From contig OZ251537.1 of the NCBI GenBank assembly GCA_965243285.1, positions 310,001 to 374,000 on the forward strand: a stretch of DNA of 64,000 nucleotides, given 5' to 3'. This document shows, piece by piece, positions 30,001-33,280 of the stretch. Both the position numbers and the translations under genes were made by a program. How positions within the stretch are numbered: position 1 is the stretch's first letter; every line of letters begins with the position of its first letter. The stretch comes from JAHRAW01 sp965243285 (GTDB lineage Bacteria; Pseudomonadota; Gammaproteobacteria; Arenicellales; Poriferihabitantaceae). The notes under the pieces are model-generated. The model made no database searches and had not been told where the DNA came from. It was given only the letters and a program-made list of their open reading frames with translations.

Positions 30001-33000
30001 TGAGCGAGCCGCCGACGATGGTGATGGAGGCGGTGGCCAGCGGCAACTGCAGGTGCCCAGTTTCGCCGATGTAGCGCCATATCCGCAGCGCATCGTCATC
30101 GGCAAATTCCGGGCCGCCCTGGATGATGAATACAAGGGGCACGCTATCCTCATTGCCGTATGTGTCCGTGGCCGTGTAGGTGAAGGTGTGGACGCCGGTG
30201 ACGGTGGTGGTGCCGCGAATAGTGCGCGCCGTGGGGTTGAAGGAAAATCCGCCGAAGAAATCGCTTAAGGATTCGCCCTGGGGGCCGGTCAGGCTATAGG
30301 TGAACGGGGCGCTGCCGGTGGCGGCCGACAGGCCCTCGGTAATTGGCACGAAGGGGGCGTGGTATATCGTCGCTGGCGGATTGGTGATTTTCGGGCCGCC
30401 GGGGACCGTTATGGTAAAGGTGTGATCGTTATACTCGCCTAAGCGATCGGTGACGCGATATATCAAATCAGTGCCGTCGGTCGACGCCGTCGGCGTGCCT
30501 CGCAATATTGGCGAAGTACCGCCAAAAACTAGAAAATTCATACCAGGCAAGACGCTGGACACCGACCCTCCTTCGGCGCCGCGCATGCTGTAGGTAAGCG
30601 GACTGAATGGACTTAAAGTGTCCGCCGCGATGTTGGGGATAAGGGAAATAAATTCAAGGACATAACTAGTACCGAGTTCGAGGGTTCTATCAGGCGGCGA
30701 CAATATCTTCGGGCCTGCTCCGGTGATGCGAATCTCGACGTCCCGAGGGGTGCTTAAATTGCCGTAGCGGTCGCGGGCTTGGTATTGCAAAACGACTCTG
30801 CCGCCTTGCGTGGGCACGCCGGCCAAAACCCGCGAGTCGCTATCGAAGCCCAGCCCCGGGGCTATTGTTTCTATCGTTGAAAAGGTCAGGGCTGCCGGCC
30901 CATTGGTTGAAACAATATTCCCAAACTGCCCCAAACTGTAGGTATACGGATGACCATCGCCGACGGCGGCCGGCAAGGTGAAAACCGAATGCTCGTACAA
31001 CTCATATTGGTATTCATATTGGCGTAGCCGCCCACCTCTGGGGGGCACCGGAATTTGTCCTGGACGCGCGCGAAAAATGGTGCCTTCGGCGCGCGAGCGA
31101 TTGCCGTGGCGGTCGGCGCCGCGGTAGAGGAGACGCGGCTTCGAGCCGGCGTCTTCGGGAATGCCGGACAACACCCGGGTGGTGGTGTTGAAAGTCACCC
31201 CGCCTACTAATTCATCTATGGTTTTGCCGGCCAGGCGTGCTATCTGAGAGCCTGCTACCAGGGAGTAGGTAAAAGGCCCGGTAAGCCCAGTGACAGCGGG
31301 CAAGGTGAGGGAGAATTCCCTGCCCACATCAGGCCTTATGCTGCCGATATCGACAGTTTCCGCCAGCACCGGGCCGCCGCTAATCATCAGCGCAAAAGGC
31401 ACGCTCGCCGACCGCTGGTCGGCGTCGGTGACGACATAACTCAAGGTGATGTCCACCGGCGCGGTGGCTGCGTTGCGCAGTTGCCTGCCCGATGCATGGA
31501 AACTCATGCCAGGCACCGCATCCGCCAGCGCTTCGCCGGCCGGCCCGAGCATTTGATAGGTCAGCGGGGCGGTGCCGCCGAGGCCGGCCGGCAAGTCGCG
31601 AACGCTGCCGGCGTTGGACAGCACGGTAGTCCATTCATAGGAGGTACTGTCGAAGCGCGGTCCTTCCACAACCACCCTAAAAAAGCCCTCGACAAAGCGG
31701 ACCGGATCCGTAACCGTATAGGTGAGCCTGGTGTTGCCGGAGCCAGCGCTCGGCGTGCCGGAAAAAACCCGGGTGGCGGCATTGAAACTCAAGCCCGGAA
31801 AGAGTTCGCTCAGCGGCTGGCTGGAGTGAGACAACCGATAGGTGAATGTGCCTTGTGCGACCACATCGGGCAGGGTGAGGGTGACCGGCGTGCCCCATTC
31901 ATAGGTTCTATCGCGTAACTCGCCGGCCAGCGTCAGCCCATCCACCACAATGACATTGAACTGCTGGGTGATGCTGCGCGCATCGCCGTCTACGCCGTCT
32001 AAGGGGGCGCTGGCGGTGTAGGCGAGCGGCACATTCGCATAATCCCGCGCCGCGCCGCTTAACTGCCGCGTGCTGGCATCGAAACTAAAACCCGGCAAGA
32101 CGCTGCCCACGGCAACGCCATTCGGCCCGCTGAGGGTGTAGGTGATGGCGCCGGCGCCGGTGTGCGCCGCATCGGCCAGGGTGTAGGTGGTGCGCGGCGG
32201 ATTCGCCACGCTGGCGGCGAAAACTTGAAAGGTGCGGTCGGCCGCCGGCTGCTGGAAGACCGGGGTGCGGCTGATAAGCAAGGGCAAACTGGCGTGCGCT
32301 TCGGTGTCGAGGGCGCCGGTGGCGTAGTAGGTCAGCCCATCGTAGAGGCCGTACGGAGTCTCGGCGGTGTGGTGCAGGCGGCGGGTGCTCGGGTCGAAAC
32401 TCAACCCGGCCAAATATTCGCCCGGCGGGGCCTCGCCGGGGCCGGTTAGGCGGTAGGTGAACGGGGCCAGTCCAGTGGCCTCATGCAAGGTGATGTAGCC
32501 AGGCTGTGCGGATAAGATGGATGCTTGGGCCACCGGCACAGTGGTGGCGTTGCCGGTGGTTATCAATATGACCGCCGTGGCGGCGTTGCCGTAGCGGTCG
32601 GTGACGGCGTAGGTGAGGTTGAGGTGGCGCTGCGCGGTGGGCACGCCGAACAACGCATAGCGGTTGGGGTCGCCCAGCACCGGGCCGAAGGCCAGCCCCG
32701 GCACCGCCGCCGTCACGCTTTCGCCATCAGGGCCGGTTAGGGTGTAGATGAGCGGGCCAGCGGCGCCGGTGGCGGCCGGCAGCGTTTGATTGATGTGCTG
32801 GCCGATGGTGCGGGTGATGCTATCTGGCAGGGTGTTATCGACCAACGCCGGGCCGCCGATGACGGAGATTTTGAAGTCCCCATAGCGCCTGACATCACCG
32901 TAACTGACTGTAATGCTGACATCCACCTCCGCCGGCCGGGTGGGCGTGCCGCTTACCACTTGGGTCACATAATTAAAATTCAGCCCCGGCAGACAGGGAT

Positions 33001-33280
33001 ACAGTGACACATGGGTGAAATTATTGGTGCTGCTCTCATCGCAAAACAAAGTAGTGCCACTACGCGTAAACCGCACATAGTGGTTGCTATGCCCGGCCGC
33101 TGCCGGCAGGGTTAAATCCACCACATCGCCGAGGTTATAGGTTTGGTCAGCCACTGCCGGCAGTTGCGGCGGCTCGGCTTGCGCCTGGGCCACCTGGCCC
33201 GCCGCGACGCCGCCCACCAGTAACAAGCCAGCGACGACGCGATGCATCGCCCGGTGACGCAAAAGATTCGGCACCATCAT
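1..33280 (-). CDS. giant secreted protein of tandem He_PIG/cadherin-like domains (3' end beyond left edge)
   Basis: This is an open frame of 11,093 codons that is still inside the repeat array at the left edge. I read it at both ends and checked its phase at about 9.86, 15.12, 20.58, 24.59 and 28.96 kb; all agree, so no frameshift is apparent. Two tandem ATGs (33280, 33277) open it, and an in-frame TAG lies at 33341-33343. A later ATG at 33247 would give a compact Sec signal (MHRVVAGLLLVGGVAAG, then VAQAQA|EPP). After that come about 110 units of about 98 residues, each with the pattern FTYTLTGP...LPPGLSFDAATRVLSGTPT...LTYTATDRYGN...FTVTITGP. This matches the putative-Ig (He_PIG) family and the related dystroglycan-type cadherin-like repeats. 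No enzyme domain was seen. A role as a surface or secreted adhesin or filament is inferred. The C-terminal anchor or export signal lies outside the window. Confidence 0.9.
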   Translation of the reverse strand, partial: MMVPNLLRHRAMHRVVAGLLLVGGVAAGQVAQAQAEPPQLPAVADQTYNLGDVVDLTLPAAAGHSNHYVRFTRSGTTLFCDESSTNNFTHVSLYPCLPGLNFNYVTQVVSGTPTRPAEVDVSITVSYGDVRRYGDFKISVIGGPALVDNTLPDSITRTIGQHINQTLPAATGAAGPLIYTLTGPDGESVTAAVPGLAFGPVLGDPNRYALFGVPTAQRHLNLTYAVTDRYGNAATAVILITTGNATTVPVAQASILSAQPGYITLHEATGLAPFTYRLTGPGEAPPGEYLAGLSFDPSTRRLHHTAETPYGLYDGLTYYATGALDTEAHASLPLLISRTPVFQQPAADRTFQVFAASVANPPRTTYTLADAAHTGAGAITYTLSGPNGVAVGSVLPGFSFDASTRQLSGAARDYANVPLAYTASAPLDGVDGDARSITQQFNVIVVDGLTLAGELRDRTYEWGTPVTLTLPDVVAQGTFTYRLSHSSQPLSELFPGLSFNAATRVFSGTPSAGSGNTRLTYTVTDPVRFVEGFFRVVVEGPRFDSTSYEWTTVLSNAGSVRDLPAGLGGTAPLTYQMLGPAGEALADAVPGMSFHASGRQLRNAATAPVDITLSYVVTDADQRSASVPFALMISGGPVLAETVDIGSIRPDVGREFSLTLPAVTGLTGPFTYSLVAGSQIARLAGKTIDELVGGVTFNTTTRVLSGIPEDAGSKPRLLYRGADRHGNRSRAEGTIFRARPGQIPVPPRGGRLRQYEYQYELYEHSVFTLPAAVGDGHPYTYSLGQFGNIVSTNGPAALTFSTIETIAPGLGFDSDSRVLAGVPTQGGRVVLQYQARDRYGNLSTPRDVEIRITGAGPKILSPPDRTLELGTSYVLEFISLIPNIAADTLSPFSPLTYSMRGAEGGSVSSVLPGMNFLVFGGTSPILRGTPTASTDGTDLIYRVTDRLGEYNDHTFTITVPGGPKITNPPATIYHAPFVPITEGLSAATGSAPFTYSLTGPQGESLSDFFGGFSFNPTARTIRGTTTVTGVHTFTYTATDTYGNEDSVPLVFIIQGGPEFADDDALRIWRYIGETGHLQLPLATASITIVGGSLTYALSGPNNQPLAEAAPGLTFGIDPNDASRHAAYGRLTAARNTTLTYTATDAYGNVASRTVSLRTGEATALVGSTQTRPNRTEFSTTLRTATGVAPLTYTLTGPGGVSVGSHVPGLTYTASENRLHGTPTHNGTYSLTHTATSNNHVGAASASATVTLIIEGRPTFNPPLGDIAFQLYAPGTSGQVSERTLPTAVASHSQGLLTYRVLLPDGTPLTSQNSVLPGFVFDAQTRRLSGVMRNRGPVPLIYRTNNNQDTQLPETGTSHPFNVIGVPGLTFDSDVPNFTYRLGDNVAIDLPRVDSPDSFTYRMSGSRGERFRAITWPNLRFNAGNRTLSGVLNTTGSIQLTYTGRNSGVPFAEAVFTIEAPGPGFDFLPTTPWLTDVTDDGSSIALPGASGVPLLTYSMKAPNNAEVHDAAPGMSYNPYLRRLYYTGTAAVEVALTYSVTDGDGVTLSAPINVRVRGPTAPPQPPNVDYAPGEAVAVTLPEGATFVGPLTYALTRTGGVALGTAIPGLSFDPASRVLSGAATAASSGRTTLRYSVADRYGNRSDFVYFNFTVTGQGPQLANAPSGRTYTVGTAASTALPGATAASGLLPFTYALTGPNGEAVSSVVPGMGFTVVSDSRRTLHGTPTHRNGAVRLQYTITDATGDAAIYPFDVVVVGGPSFLAAAADKTLDILDDVDNQLPAGVGEAPLTYTLTSPAEAAITDYIGGLSFNPSSRRIAGQPTRVGRFPMVYTVFDRHGNDDSVFVAYSIGGGPRFLDSAFVDQVVTSGTFAAGSTISVTLNPAVGQGPFTHSIVGPGGQPASVTAPGLSNSGRQLGGVVHRAGVYPLTYRAIDRYGNLGENPYELTITGGPTFNSLPLPDHTYAVGSDVNFRITGSSAADSPVYTMTGPGNRSVAEIVPGLSFTPATRRIAGTALNTSSSLLTFTGVDRHGNVFSATFTLEINGGPVITHPPGERTYASGEAMSLTYSAATGQTPLTYRLLGPAGDGAENYLPGLGFDAATRVLSGTPNVAALVQLTYRVTDTHGNRTDASFRFVISGGPPLEGDTDAPNLTFAAGQAVSHPIANQVNHTPVHTYSLRSQGQNVSAAVPTLNLQVSPNHRLIGTVTRAATTHLTYRIRTASSEIRRYFSITVTGPMIPDELANRTYPVHEAMSFRLPVGAGAGPLTYALSGSNGRALGSVVPGIGFNAATRRISGTPTDVASDRLTYTVTDTYGNTTSKTLFYVVGSDLRLTTTPVDLTYFAGQSVSFHLPPATGGAAQYDSATRPGRYAYTLTAANGKALGGAVPGLSFEPITRLVSGAPDVAGSVHLTYSASDPDGVVVRGIFQVAITGPLFDPPNLPNLTYTAGIEAQFPLRANGAAPLTYALTGSDGRSLAEVVPGMKLTLTAGVPMAGGTLRKVASDRLTYTVTDKYGNVGVQTFFVRVIGTPVFDSQQPDLSVRTTQTRSLQNPPLDIVLVAATSSATPLTYTLTGPNNAPLGDTIQGTTFDSPTRRIVGRHGFLGQGTYSLTYQVRDRYGNAGGAQTFEYRGTGGPVVAAIADATYTTGVRRSITLPAATSSDYPSVTYSIHGGPPDWMTFNAGTRVLSGTPLTSNPPNYSLTYRAVDSGRRSSAVLFNVAVEGPSFSPTPVISGLFSGVAYATTLPPAAAASSPGPYTYRLTGPNNQAIGDAIPGLNFDASGRALTGTPLQGGRVTLTYAVTDGNAATARVHILVEVDGPHFVSQQGDIRHRGTSDNAQSRTLPGAVDNDGNSANMTYRLRRENDGALPSNMQFGESSSAPRLWTYSVDQVGIAHFALTYTATDVYGSVATQVFLYTASAIFDPKFRPADLTYAVGSAIATHAPSQVGNHTIYTYTLTDQDGADVTEPLPGIIFTAKRNGLNDGRFRGTPTTVGRAIYTFGIDDARIVLTFTATGPSFAVAAVIQPLSLNAGEAITSVTLPAGNGYGDLTYTLTGADGMALSKIAPGLAFDAASRVLSGTPDYPGAVTMTYTVTDALGHDVHRPAIAAVAGVAAQPGTATSPAVAAVPAVAAVAAVPARLTFELDIDGVVFDAEIPDMYFEVGVAQAITLPRASGSSDNYTLTGPNNQYIGNAVPGLQFGNITRIEGTTTYIRDGLHIRVLRGTPTTVGSTVLTYGNAGSRVTFGVQVASLAFDSLPAATTTYPAGEIITDVTLPTATAATGAMPITYALFGSGERQVRPYRNQRDSYFGAIIDLNFDADQRRLHGRPTVAGTYQLTYQATDANGIRARSEFEVVVTGVVFASTLPEQTYLIDQEIPRLNLPIPVGAQKVTAFPLDADDSTVPDSVVPLEVPGLIFYAEIDNRLTGVPTTLPDYIEGTPTKGGRTELSYRAYDRYYYSQNSATLTYVITVLRELAEVADQSYYPGDNVILTLPAATGGGTRTHTLVGPNASGFDADLPQGLAFSPNSRLLYGFPAPSVSGITPLTYTVAFAGEDSLSAEFSITIEAPTFAADLPVDQTYPANQAISALTLPAGANVRPDDPATEYDESAQLTYTLSGPNGADLPAGFIFDAASRTLGGTPAGPGSDDLTYLVVDSYGNTASGSFQVNVTGLVFATPPAGGTYDAGDDVAIALPTASGGIGAPVYTLRGADGAALAEAAPGLSFDAVARALTGVAQRAGKIPLTYAAADAGNYTAAVVLLEVSGPRLPELTNQRYPTGVAIATTLPEATATPPAHPLTYQLTAPDGGSVGSRVSGLRFDAASRVLSGQPRRATSAVRLTYAVTDSYGNSSEAYFDASVSALAFEFIPPDPLVFPTNQDFTYVLPAVRGADIGDDSDVVYSWTFNNYIPPSVTFDPSTHTLSGRNAYGNQDGTTYTATVRDTGDTINAEFQLVFEHVFLSDIANLTYAAGTIIDVSNRIKMPDASAPVDAARLYGPNGNFRNFDLPPGINLTQTANGYFLDGSIAPGSTYRGPTIAGTTSLTYSIDLESPHNLSPPTDITFDFVVTGPSFDAEPPSSLQYVRTVDITPLTLPTATTDIAPGINVAYTLRGPSGDADDADLPPGLAFDAATGVLSGAPTANGVYPLTYIGTDEFGNTAMAEVSLTVGDALLTSALVPTQTYAAGAAVDITLPTAVAVTDDFIYTLTAAPSLLEAVPGLVFDAENRVLAGTAQTAGEFTLTYTATTANAAASAVSAEFTVTITGPVVITPAECDFDRVPAGVSHYAECKLDITAAAPALRMVLRPDGENYDASDVPFTRDRYIPGYIPVAQGEYVAFFPSASTAGNYTPLLRVTDAYGNSTDTLLSVVVFRTFTKPLEFGGLEVATIPPQAYALDEAVDLTLPPASGGGVLTYAIDVDGGLPAGLNFDADTRVLSGTPTAPAEVVLSYTAAAATDAAAGIDPALAEIEVSIAAPAFSNRPADQFHALNRALSVALPEATGSPNYTLTGPDNAAVSEVLAGLDYAAASRRIFGTPTVLGSALLTYTASYADSAVIATFTVTIRGPSFAITAENLTLVVGEPLVDMTLPIAAGDAPLTYTLGGADGALLGATVAGLSFTPATRAITGTPTALGTRTVHYGVTDGNGIAISTAFMFTITGHAIDAVDNQNYTAGEAIAALTLPPAPGHSGLTYTYSLLGADGAALGAVAPGLIFAADSRALSGTPTAYGRATLTYGAVDQHGTAAAATVFTVAVARVFDTPLGAITLDAGDTANIRLPIARGGGALVYALTGANQSDLAEAPGLGFDAGNRIVYGTPTTPWVAMLTYTATGPAVAGPDGVDIADFISATFEFTVRGPSLEAAPVEQMYTFGVAIAPLTLPSASYGAAPLIYTITGPSQAALADTLPGLAFDADNRVLSGAATAYVATRLTYTATDQHGNADAADFAVQVMAFLQPLTAQTYVAGFAIAPLTLPAAAEAGLGGFTYSLATAADVAVAAAIPGLAFDANSRVLSGTPLAATEVTFTYTAADSAAPPTVVSGDLVITITGPAVTPTPTAAFTYIVGRPINEALFSVVGAVPLAYTLGAAAPGLNFTFDGRQIHVAGTPTAAARSTHAYTFTGNYGNTTNGDFDLVITHDFPAITPDATYAAGDNVFHVLPTAAGGGSPAYALWGPGGSVDTPNLPYDLSLDTNSGINGGLRGIPNNPGSTLLTYTAAVGTDLAAATTFTLVVTGPTFASRNVPQDRYHAPNQAITTVQLGRADGGDTSILTYTLFGPDGSADSPNLPPGMTFSNTPVVRALSGTPTEIGSTELTYTATDQFGNQVVVNFALQVTNLLFDAPVSVQNYVAGVTIEPLTMPLASAASAAAVYTLSGDDQSAIADTVPGLVYDPATRVMSGTPQRISNFNWLTYTVTDGEEATSARFAVNVTGLTLPDLPPQTYTAGAAIDATLAEAIGVAPHTYTLRGPEDAALEAALPGLIFTSDRRAVSGTPAQGGAASLTYGVRDAYGNEMSADFAATVLGPIFAAPWPLPDRTVLAARSVALTLPAASGSALAYTLTAAGGGLEVALPGLSFDAASRSIVGNAADIGEAEVTYTATAAEGTASGVFTVRVRPGLLLTAPPAPTYAAGDATYHLTLPDASGGIGGYAYTLADASGGLPAGVGFDAVKRAMHTTLDTAGTFEMTYQVRDSAAVPNVTSVVFDVVITGPQFTSLPLVAYPAGRLLGIIVLAEVSGAGPFTHTLSSANGSGNGRDHVAGLYIGVDSDAALIMYGTPTTAERTNLTYTATDVYGNASTHVAIVFIAFDFGVGLADLNYHAGDAVDVTLPPLLGGDVSADTTYTLTAAGGGNLPAGLSFAADRRVLQGEARRAAVTLLRYTAVQTGTNSAIESDDFTLTVAAPSFAQSPQDQQYQRNMAVDLTLPEAQGASPFTYTLVGPDGTETAPNLPAGLAFDGQQRVLAGAAAAAADTLLTYTATDRFDNAVTANFTLQVDALAFAAATPEALRYAVGIAIETLTLPAAVGEPGSGISYTLRATAGDLAAALPGLAVDADGRVLSGTPTAVAATQLTYTASVGGDDPQRIEAIFPATIEWALFAAAVGEQYYVVDQAITDLVLPTAISADGHTYSLTGPGGNAASRNLPPGLVYDAASRTLRGTPTALGATELTYAAVISPARRSELRFMVAVNAPLAVAAIADQNYPAGAAVSVTLPPASGGGGAFEYTLRGPSGAHLSELPWLAFDPASRAISGTPTYPSDAVMLTYTATSPNGSAQAQFAAAVLGPVFDLLPSDIAVVGGISRYYYPPVASSGEVSVVYTMTGPRNAPLSATLAGLTFDPEPRYLHINSPTEAGQASLTYAATDRVGTSSAPFNVRIYPPATFAADTVPEQTYTAGAAIIPLTFPALSGGDGKPRFELVETIATTPLDIPGLSFDALSGVLSGTPFGVLAKTQYQYSGHFDGIDHDPLRFHFHITIAGPAFVSQPEDRTVTIGAGLIFTMPAANGSGGIAYAITGPNQQPLAEAAPGVVFDASSRRVTLTPTQVGTTVLTYTATDNAGTASAFFTLQVYPQLIRPTVTDLSFQAGQDIGAVTLPAASGGTGQYIYSLYYGAEQVPLSAEVASSLGLYFDPATRILSGTAELATVAQLAYAVRADGAYSDSLAAALLITITGPQAPQPVDRTYTVGEAITTVTLPVAAAHAGARPLTYAVLGVDADETADDAADWVADLPGGLAFDAATRGLSGTPAEGGAFALTYRVTDRFGNIHSTLFTAHIGRGFTAAVNDLTFAVGDAVSVQLPAASGAGEPVYSLTSAAMTTERELLAGLFFHPPHTLSGTPTAVGITTVTYRATDPGAAADGSDAVIESIFTVTLTGPSFIAPLPAQHYPPDVAIEPLTLPTASGAGPFTYALTDLNGKNLAEIPNLTFDADSRVVGGTPTQFGTTALTYSATDRYGNPAAFNFDVVISGVQLPPLADQLFAAGDAITPFTLPVADMDGIAGEINYTLRDADGETLAAVAPGLSFDPLSRVVSGTPRQATAPINLTYTGVGALAGDENGAIRSASGAFQVSFSGPIFVRQPPDVPFLFNFDRTVDLPTASGDPTYKLFGLNAPGVNLNLRRITNVQPNYARLDGSLSALGSTDLTFTASNAGGVSSAVFSVYVTPFLALPPLPDLTFALDEELSLTMPPATGGIAPAPPAASVSYAVSGNDSGIVRGLTFDPATRILSGAPTQSGIIGQYYLVTRFNTLQAAFDVHVTGGPALASAMAPPQHYVVGTAITPLTLPEVTSAATPLRVLLGGAGRGGSLNGLTFDADSRVLSGTPMTPAAVVTYTYSGLDKYDNAVDAALEITISGGPSVIFAPQNTYFYTVGVEVPLTVLRRYDGARPVNFDLGSGAVRGLQLYVDSSTSEITIGGTPTHAGVTVFTFNIRDRYANPTPQEFLTMSVRRGFDGQVAAQTYGVGDVITPVTMPDVLGGPAVDTVTAAILRGRDGSLADPMLPPGLASSATEATGPIPIVLSGTAQTVGATPITYDLTYAAAADAHAAADHSAQLMFEFVVTPAEFEFIPPDKYLVVGEAVDITLPDAIGAAPFIYTLVGPGGSAADPMRPSWITYSPSASRTIGGAPAAVDVGSVEMTYSATDAYNNLIETRFTLHITTLSFDAAVPGDQSFTVGAPITAITLPTAGDGADIAYTLRGAEADASSDDRPAGIDFAADTLVLDGTPTEAGEFSLTYAAADIDNADNATSAVFSVTIDSGLAFEPPPPLAAQNYAAGSAIEPLTLPVSSGGVAPFAYTLRAAGVGLAEAVPGLVFEAESRVLSGTPMRGAAAIDLTYAVADAHGNQLREIFAVTIGGPIFASLPPARVLVVNTHHLSTMPHADTAGVTTLLTYSLTGPEGAALDTVLPGLQFAFLTRNFSGLPSTVKQVTLTYTASDVFGVSTATFTVRVYEGLALPALPPTQTYTVGIPITPLTFPAASGFYPASYEIRGGRSALSNAAPGLSFEAESRVLSGTPQRPRSAAIDAVIPMTYRATDTAPQPRTVESFFSLVVLGSSLELVALQDDPNNATHVVEYNAVVDEDVGDVTLLRVTSHATPLTHRVEAAGSALYFDGPVADVVTGLTFHVDAVPTPDDPAVAVVQSLRLTGTPTVIGSANTTIRYVASDQYGNIVDEEFYIHVVSALDADLAGQTYAAGESVALTLPPVTVGTASGYALYGADGSDQAPNLPPGLSFTPTTRVLAGVPTRADIFPLTYASVVDGITRQQGFSVTITGPSAPTPPNLTYSVGSAASNTLPTATGAEPFTYAVTAADSAVGAALPGLSFDADGRALVGQPSLGGLSVALTYVATDRYGNVSDDAVFTVATRRAFAAQVPDQTYLIGAPQFIVTLPDIVGGGDLAAQNPLVVRGPNASEDDDDFPDSSVLSVDGDIAVLSGTPQIVGVSRLTYRATFADGEILSTEFLLTVLGPQHDVEALVDRYFLRDAAITAITLPPTTGRGLITYVLSGPGATETDRKLPAGLVFAADNRVLSGTPSALGSTLITYLATDEVGNEGTANFTIHVLDLHFAQAPPAQTYTAWVTVVDLTLIQASGGDEDDTLIYTLTGPNGVALSTTLGGLAFDADSRVMSGRPSARPTTTRLTYAATDSQGITATVDFEVTISAYGLVATPQTPDYHAGVPIAELTLPTTAALALDTSYTLTSAGGGLVGITAQGLRFSAANRVLYGTPSRAGVFSLTYESNDILSNTVQAIFEVTVIGPVLDGPPPPAQLYPAGSNITALTFPTATAMIDLTYTLTGPGNVALDEVLPGLVFDGESRVLSGTPGAAGRISLVYSAADQYGNADTAAVVVEVLELAFVDAGPGDQTYAAGAAITPLSLPQATDNIGPLRYALFGADGSPNPPADLSFDADTLELSGTPQNAGDFPMAYIAADAHSEATLPFSITITGPTFTVEGAEAVFADQTYVVGDDLPALTLLAANSMAPGPVTYTVRGPGGDEDDPKRPPGLDFDAASRVLSGTLTAAGATLLTYAATDSYGNASDAMFTVHVLELAFVGGPPGDESAAAGEALTAEGGNAIILPAVEGNLGAVTYTLTGVDGDASDNNPATDNLPAGMVFDAATLELSGTPQNAGDFVLMYTAADSRDDTEAQNDRLLTASFTVTITGPTFAVETPLPALKVALGEEMNAMTLPLASGAGDFTYTLSGAAGDDDAANDNLPAGLVFEADAAARILSGRPTALGDFPLTYAAADRYGNEVDTTFILNVIELTFVGGPPGDEMVLVGTALTAAAGTAITLPAVTGTIGDSADVVYALRVSDATDSAADALPGGLSFDSGTRILSGTPQYVDEARLLYTATDGTYSALTATFTLTITGPSFATPPAAQYHPLGQSIDVTLPPAVGAGAFVYTLIGADGDASDNDPATDNLPPGLSFDAAAASRILSGSPTALGESMLTYTAVDRFGNDVSALFTLTILGLEFDGATPGDATFAAGTALTAAADTAITLPAVSGHISPSDEVVYTLIESRDATERDAATDVLPVGMSFDPGTRILSGTPQYVDEATLLYTATDGTFGAVTESFTVTITGPVFAAGVVLPLDDQNYPSQAEITPLTLPLAMGAEAFAYTLLGADGDGTDTDRSNDGLPPGLIFNAIATANAAARTLSGTPTALGQTALTYAATDRYGNVVSAMFMVNITQLVFTSVAPSAQIYAAGTPITLPLPRVTGNVGDVVYTLSGHQDDAGADPGNHHLPRGLTYSAADSAMSGTPQTVAEVELTYTAADSSSTLSANFAVTITGPAFPADVPGDQHYPLGEPIDPIALPEASGAAPITYTLFGRGGSAAAPNRPAGLTYAADRVLSGAPTALGQTQLTYTATDRYGNAVSAEFAINVIRLAFPLGQPVAQQFAAGTALTSAADTALTLPPVEGNIGAVIYTLVGPGGDAASLDAAEHNLPDGLAFAPGTRILSGTPTTAAEAVTLNYAATDSNSTVTAQFAVTITGPAFVGAVPSAQIYPSGREVTLALPEAAGAAPLTYTLFGPGGTEDAPQLPPGLSFSADRMLAGTPAAASVTRLIYAVTDRYGNRIEARFNITVLTLAFAGATPGDSAIAAGAALTAAAGTAITLPAVTANIGAVVYTLTEIGDTTERDAATDTLPIGLNFDPATLILSGTPQYVDAATLLYTATDGTFGAVTATFTLTITGPAFIGASPSDQNYPLDGQIDPFTLPPASGAAALSYTLFGPDGTPADPRLPPGLSYITADRAMVGLPSAIGGTMLTYTAADRYDNRLTARFMVNITELSFATADPGDQTYAAGTDLAATAALTLPAAVGNIGLVTYTLVGPGGDASEADPANHNLPLGMVFEADNRILSGTPQQAGATELTYAAVDAADSSSMLTARFTVFITGPAFIGDLPGDQNYPLNEVIAAVTLPSASGAGPIAYTLLGEHGNGADNDPSNDNLPPGLAFDAAATARLLEGRPTEIAATLLTYAAADRYGNVVTATFTINVAHLAFTSAAPRPQLYAAGTPITLTLPTVAGNIGAVTYTLVGPDGDASEADPAGHNLPPALIFDPATQSLSGTAEIATENAVELTYTATDSSSTVVANFTVAITGPAFDTAVPGEQNYPIHQPIAAITLPSATGAEDLTYTLLGAGGYLSSGLRFNTTTLVFDGTPDIYGSSTLTYTVTDRYGNTATATFRINIAQLFFAYAPPGALTYAAGDSIALTMPPVGGDIGEVTYALLGAGGTAANRNLPPGLTFSPTTRRLFGTPTTAAAAVELTYSATDASSTVTARFTFAVTGPAFAGDLPGEQNYPIDQPIEALTLPSATSGAGPITYTLSAAGDTLPAGLNFSAARRILHGTPTAIDNTRFTYAATDRYGNVVDAIFAINVTRLAFDGDLPSNQEYDAGVAITALTLPSVTGNIGAVTYSMTGTGTDNSSGNTRDLPAGFAFDDGTRTLSGTPNKVDDVQLTYIAADSSSRLTATFTASIAGPEFNAQPEHKTYVAGATVDLTLPEAESAATDSFTYTLTSRDAESNHLSPGHPDVLPGLTFDAATLVLSGEPEKPTANPILLTYTADNPIAPVEATFTVSIDGPVFKPLPGNQNHPINQAITAAMPLPEVIGYGPNGLGDFTYTLVGPNAA
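23870..23995 (-). repeat. Ala/Val/Pro low-complexity insert in one domain of the giant protein
   Basis: One domain contains an in-frame stretch built from short GCC-ACC-GCC units that translates to repeated AAV, AVPA and AAVPA motifs. It follows the segment AGVAAQPGTATS. It replaces the usual short loop just before the LTF strand and is unlike the surrounding repeats. It resembles the low-complexity insertions seen in the housekeeping genes of this window. Confidence 0.6.
33173..33247 (-). other. predicted Sec signal peptide of the giant protein
   Basis: From the internal ATG at 33247 the protein begins M-H-R, followed by a hydrophobic run (VVAGLLLVGGVAAG) and a small-residue cleavage site (AQA before EPP). 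Starting from the ATG at 33280 adds eleven residues with a basic stretch (LLRHRAM), which would give a longer n-region. Either start is compatible with export. No ribosome-binding site clearly decides between them. Confidence 0.65.

Noticed and set aside
425..32740. Dozens of plus-strand frames of 60-315 codons, rich in Gly, Arg and Ala
   Set aside because: They are the opposite-strand shadow of the giant repeat gene. They recur with its domain period and share no family similarity of their own.
1..33000. Regularly spaced repeats as a possible CRISPR array
   Set aside because: The repeats are about 300 bp coding units with gradual divergence and an open frame, not 23-50 bp repeats with unique spacers.
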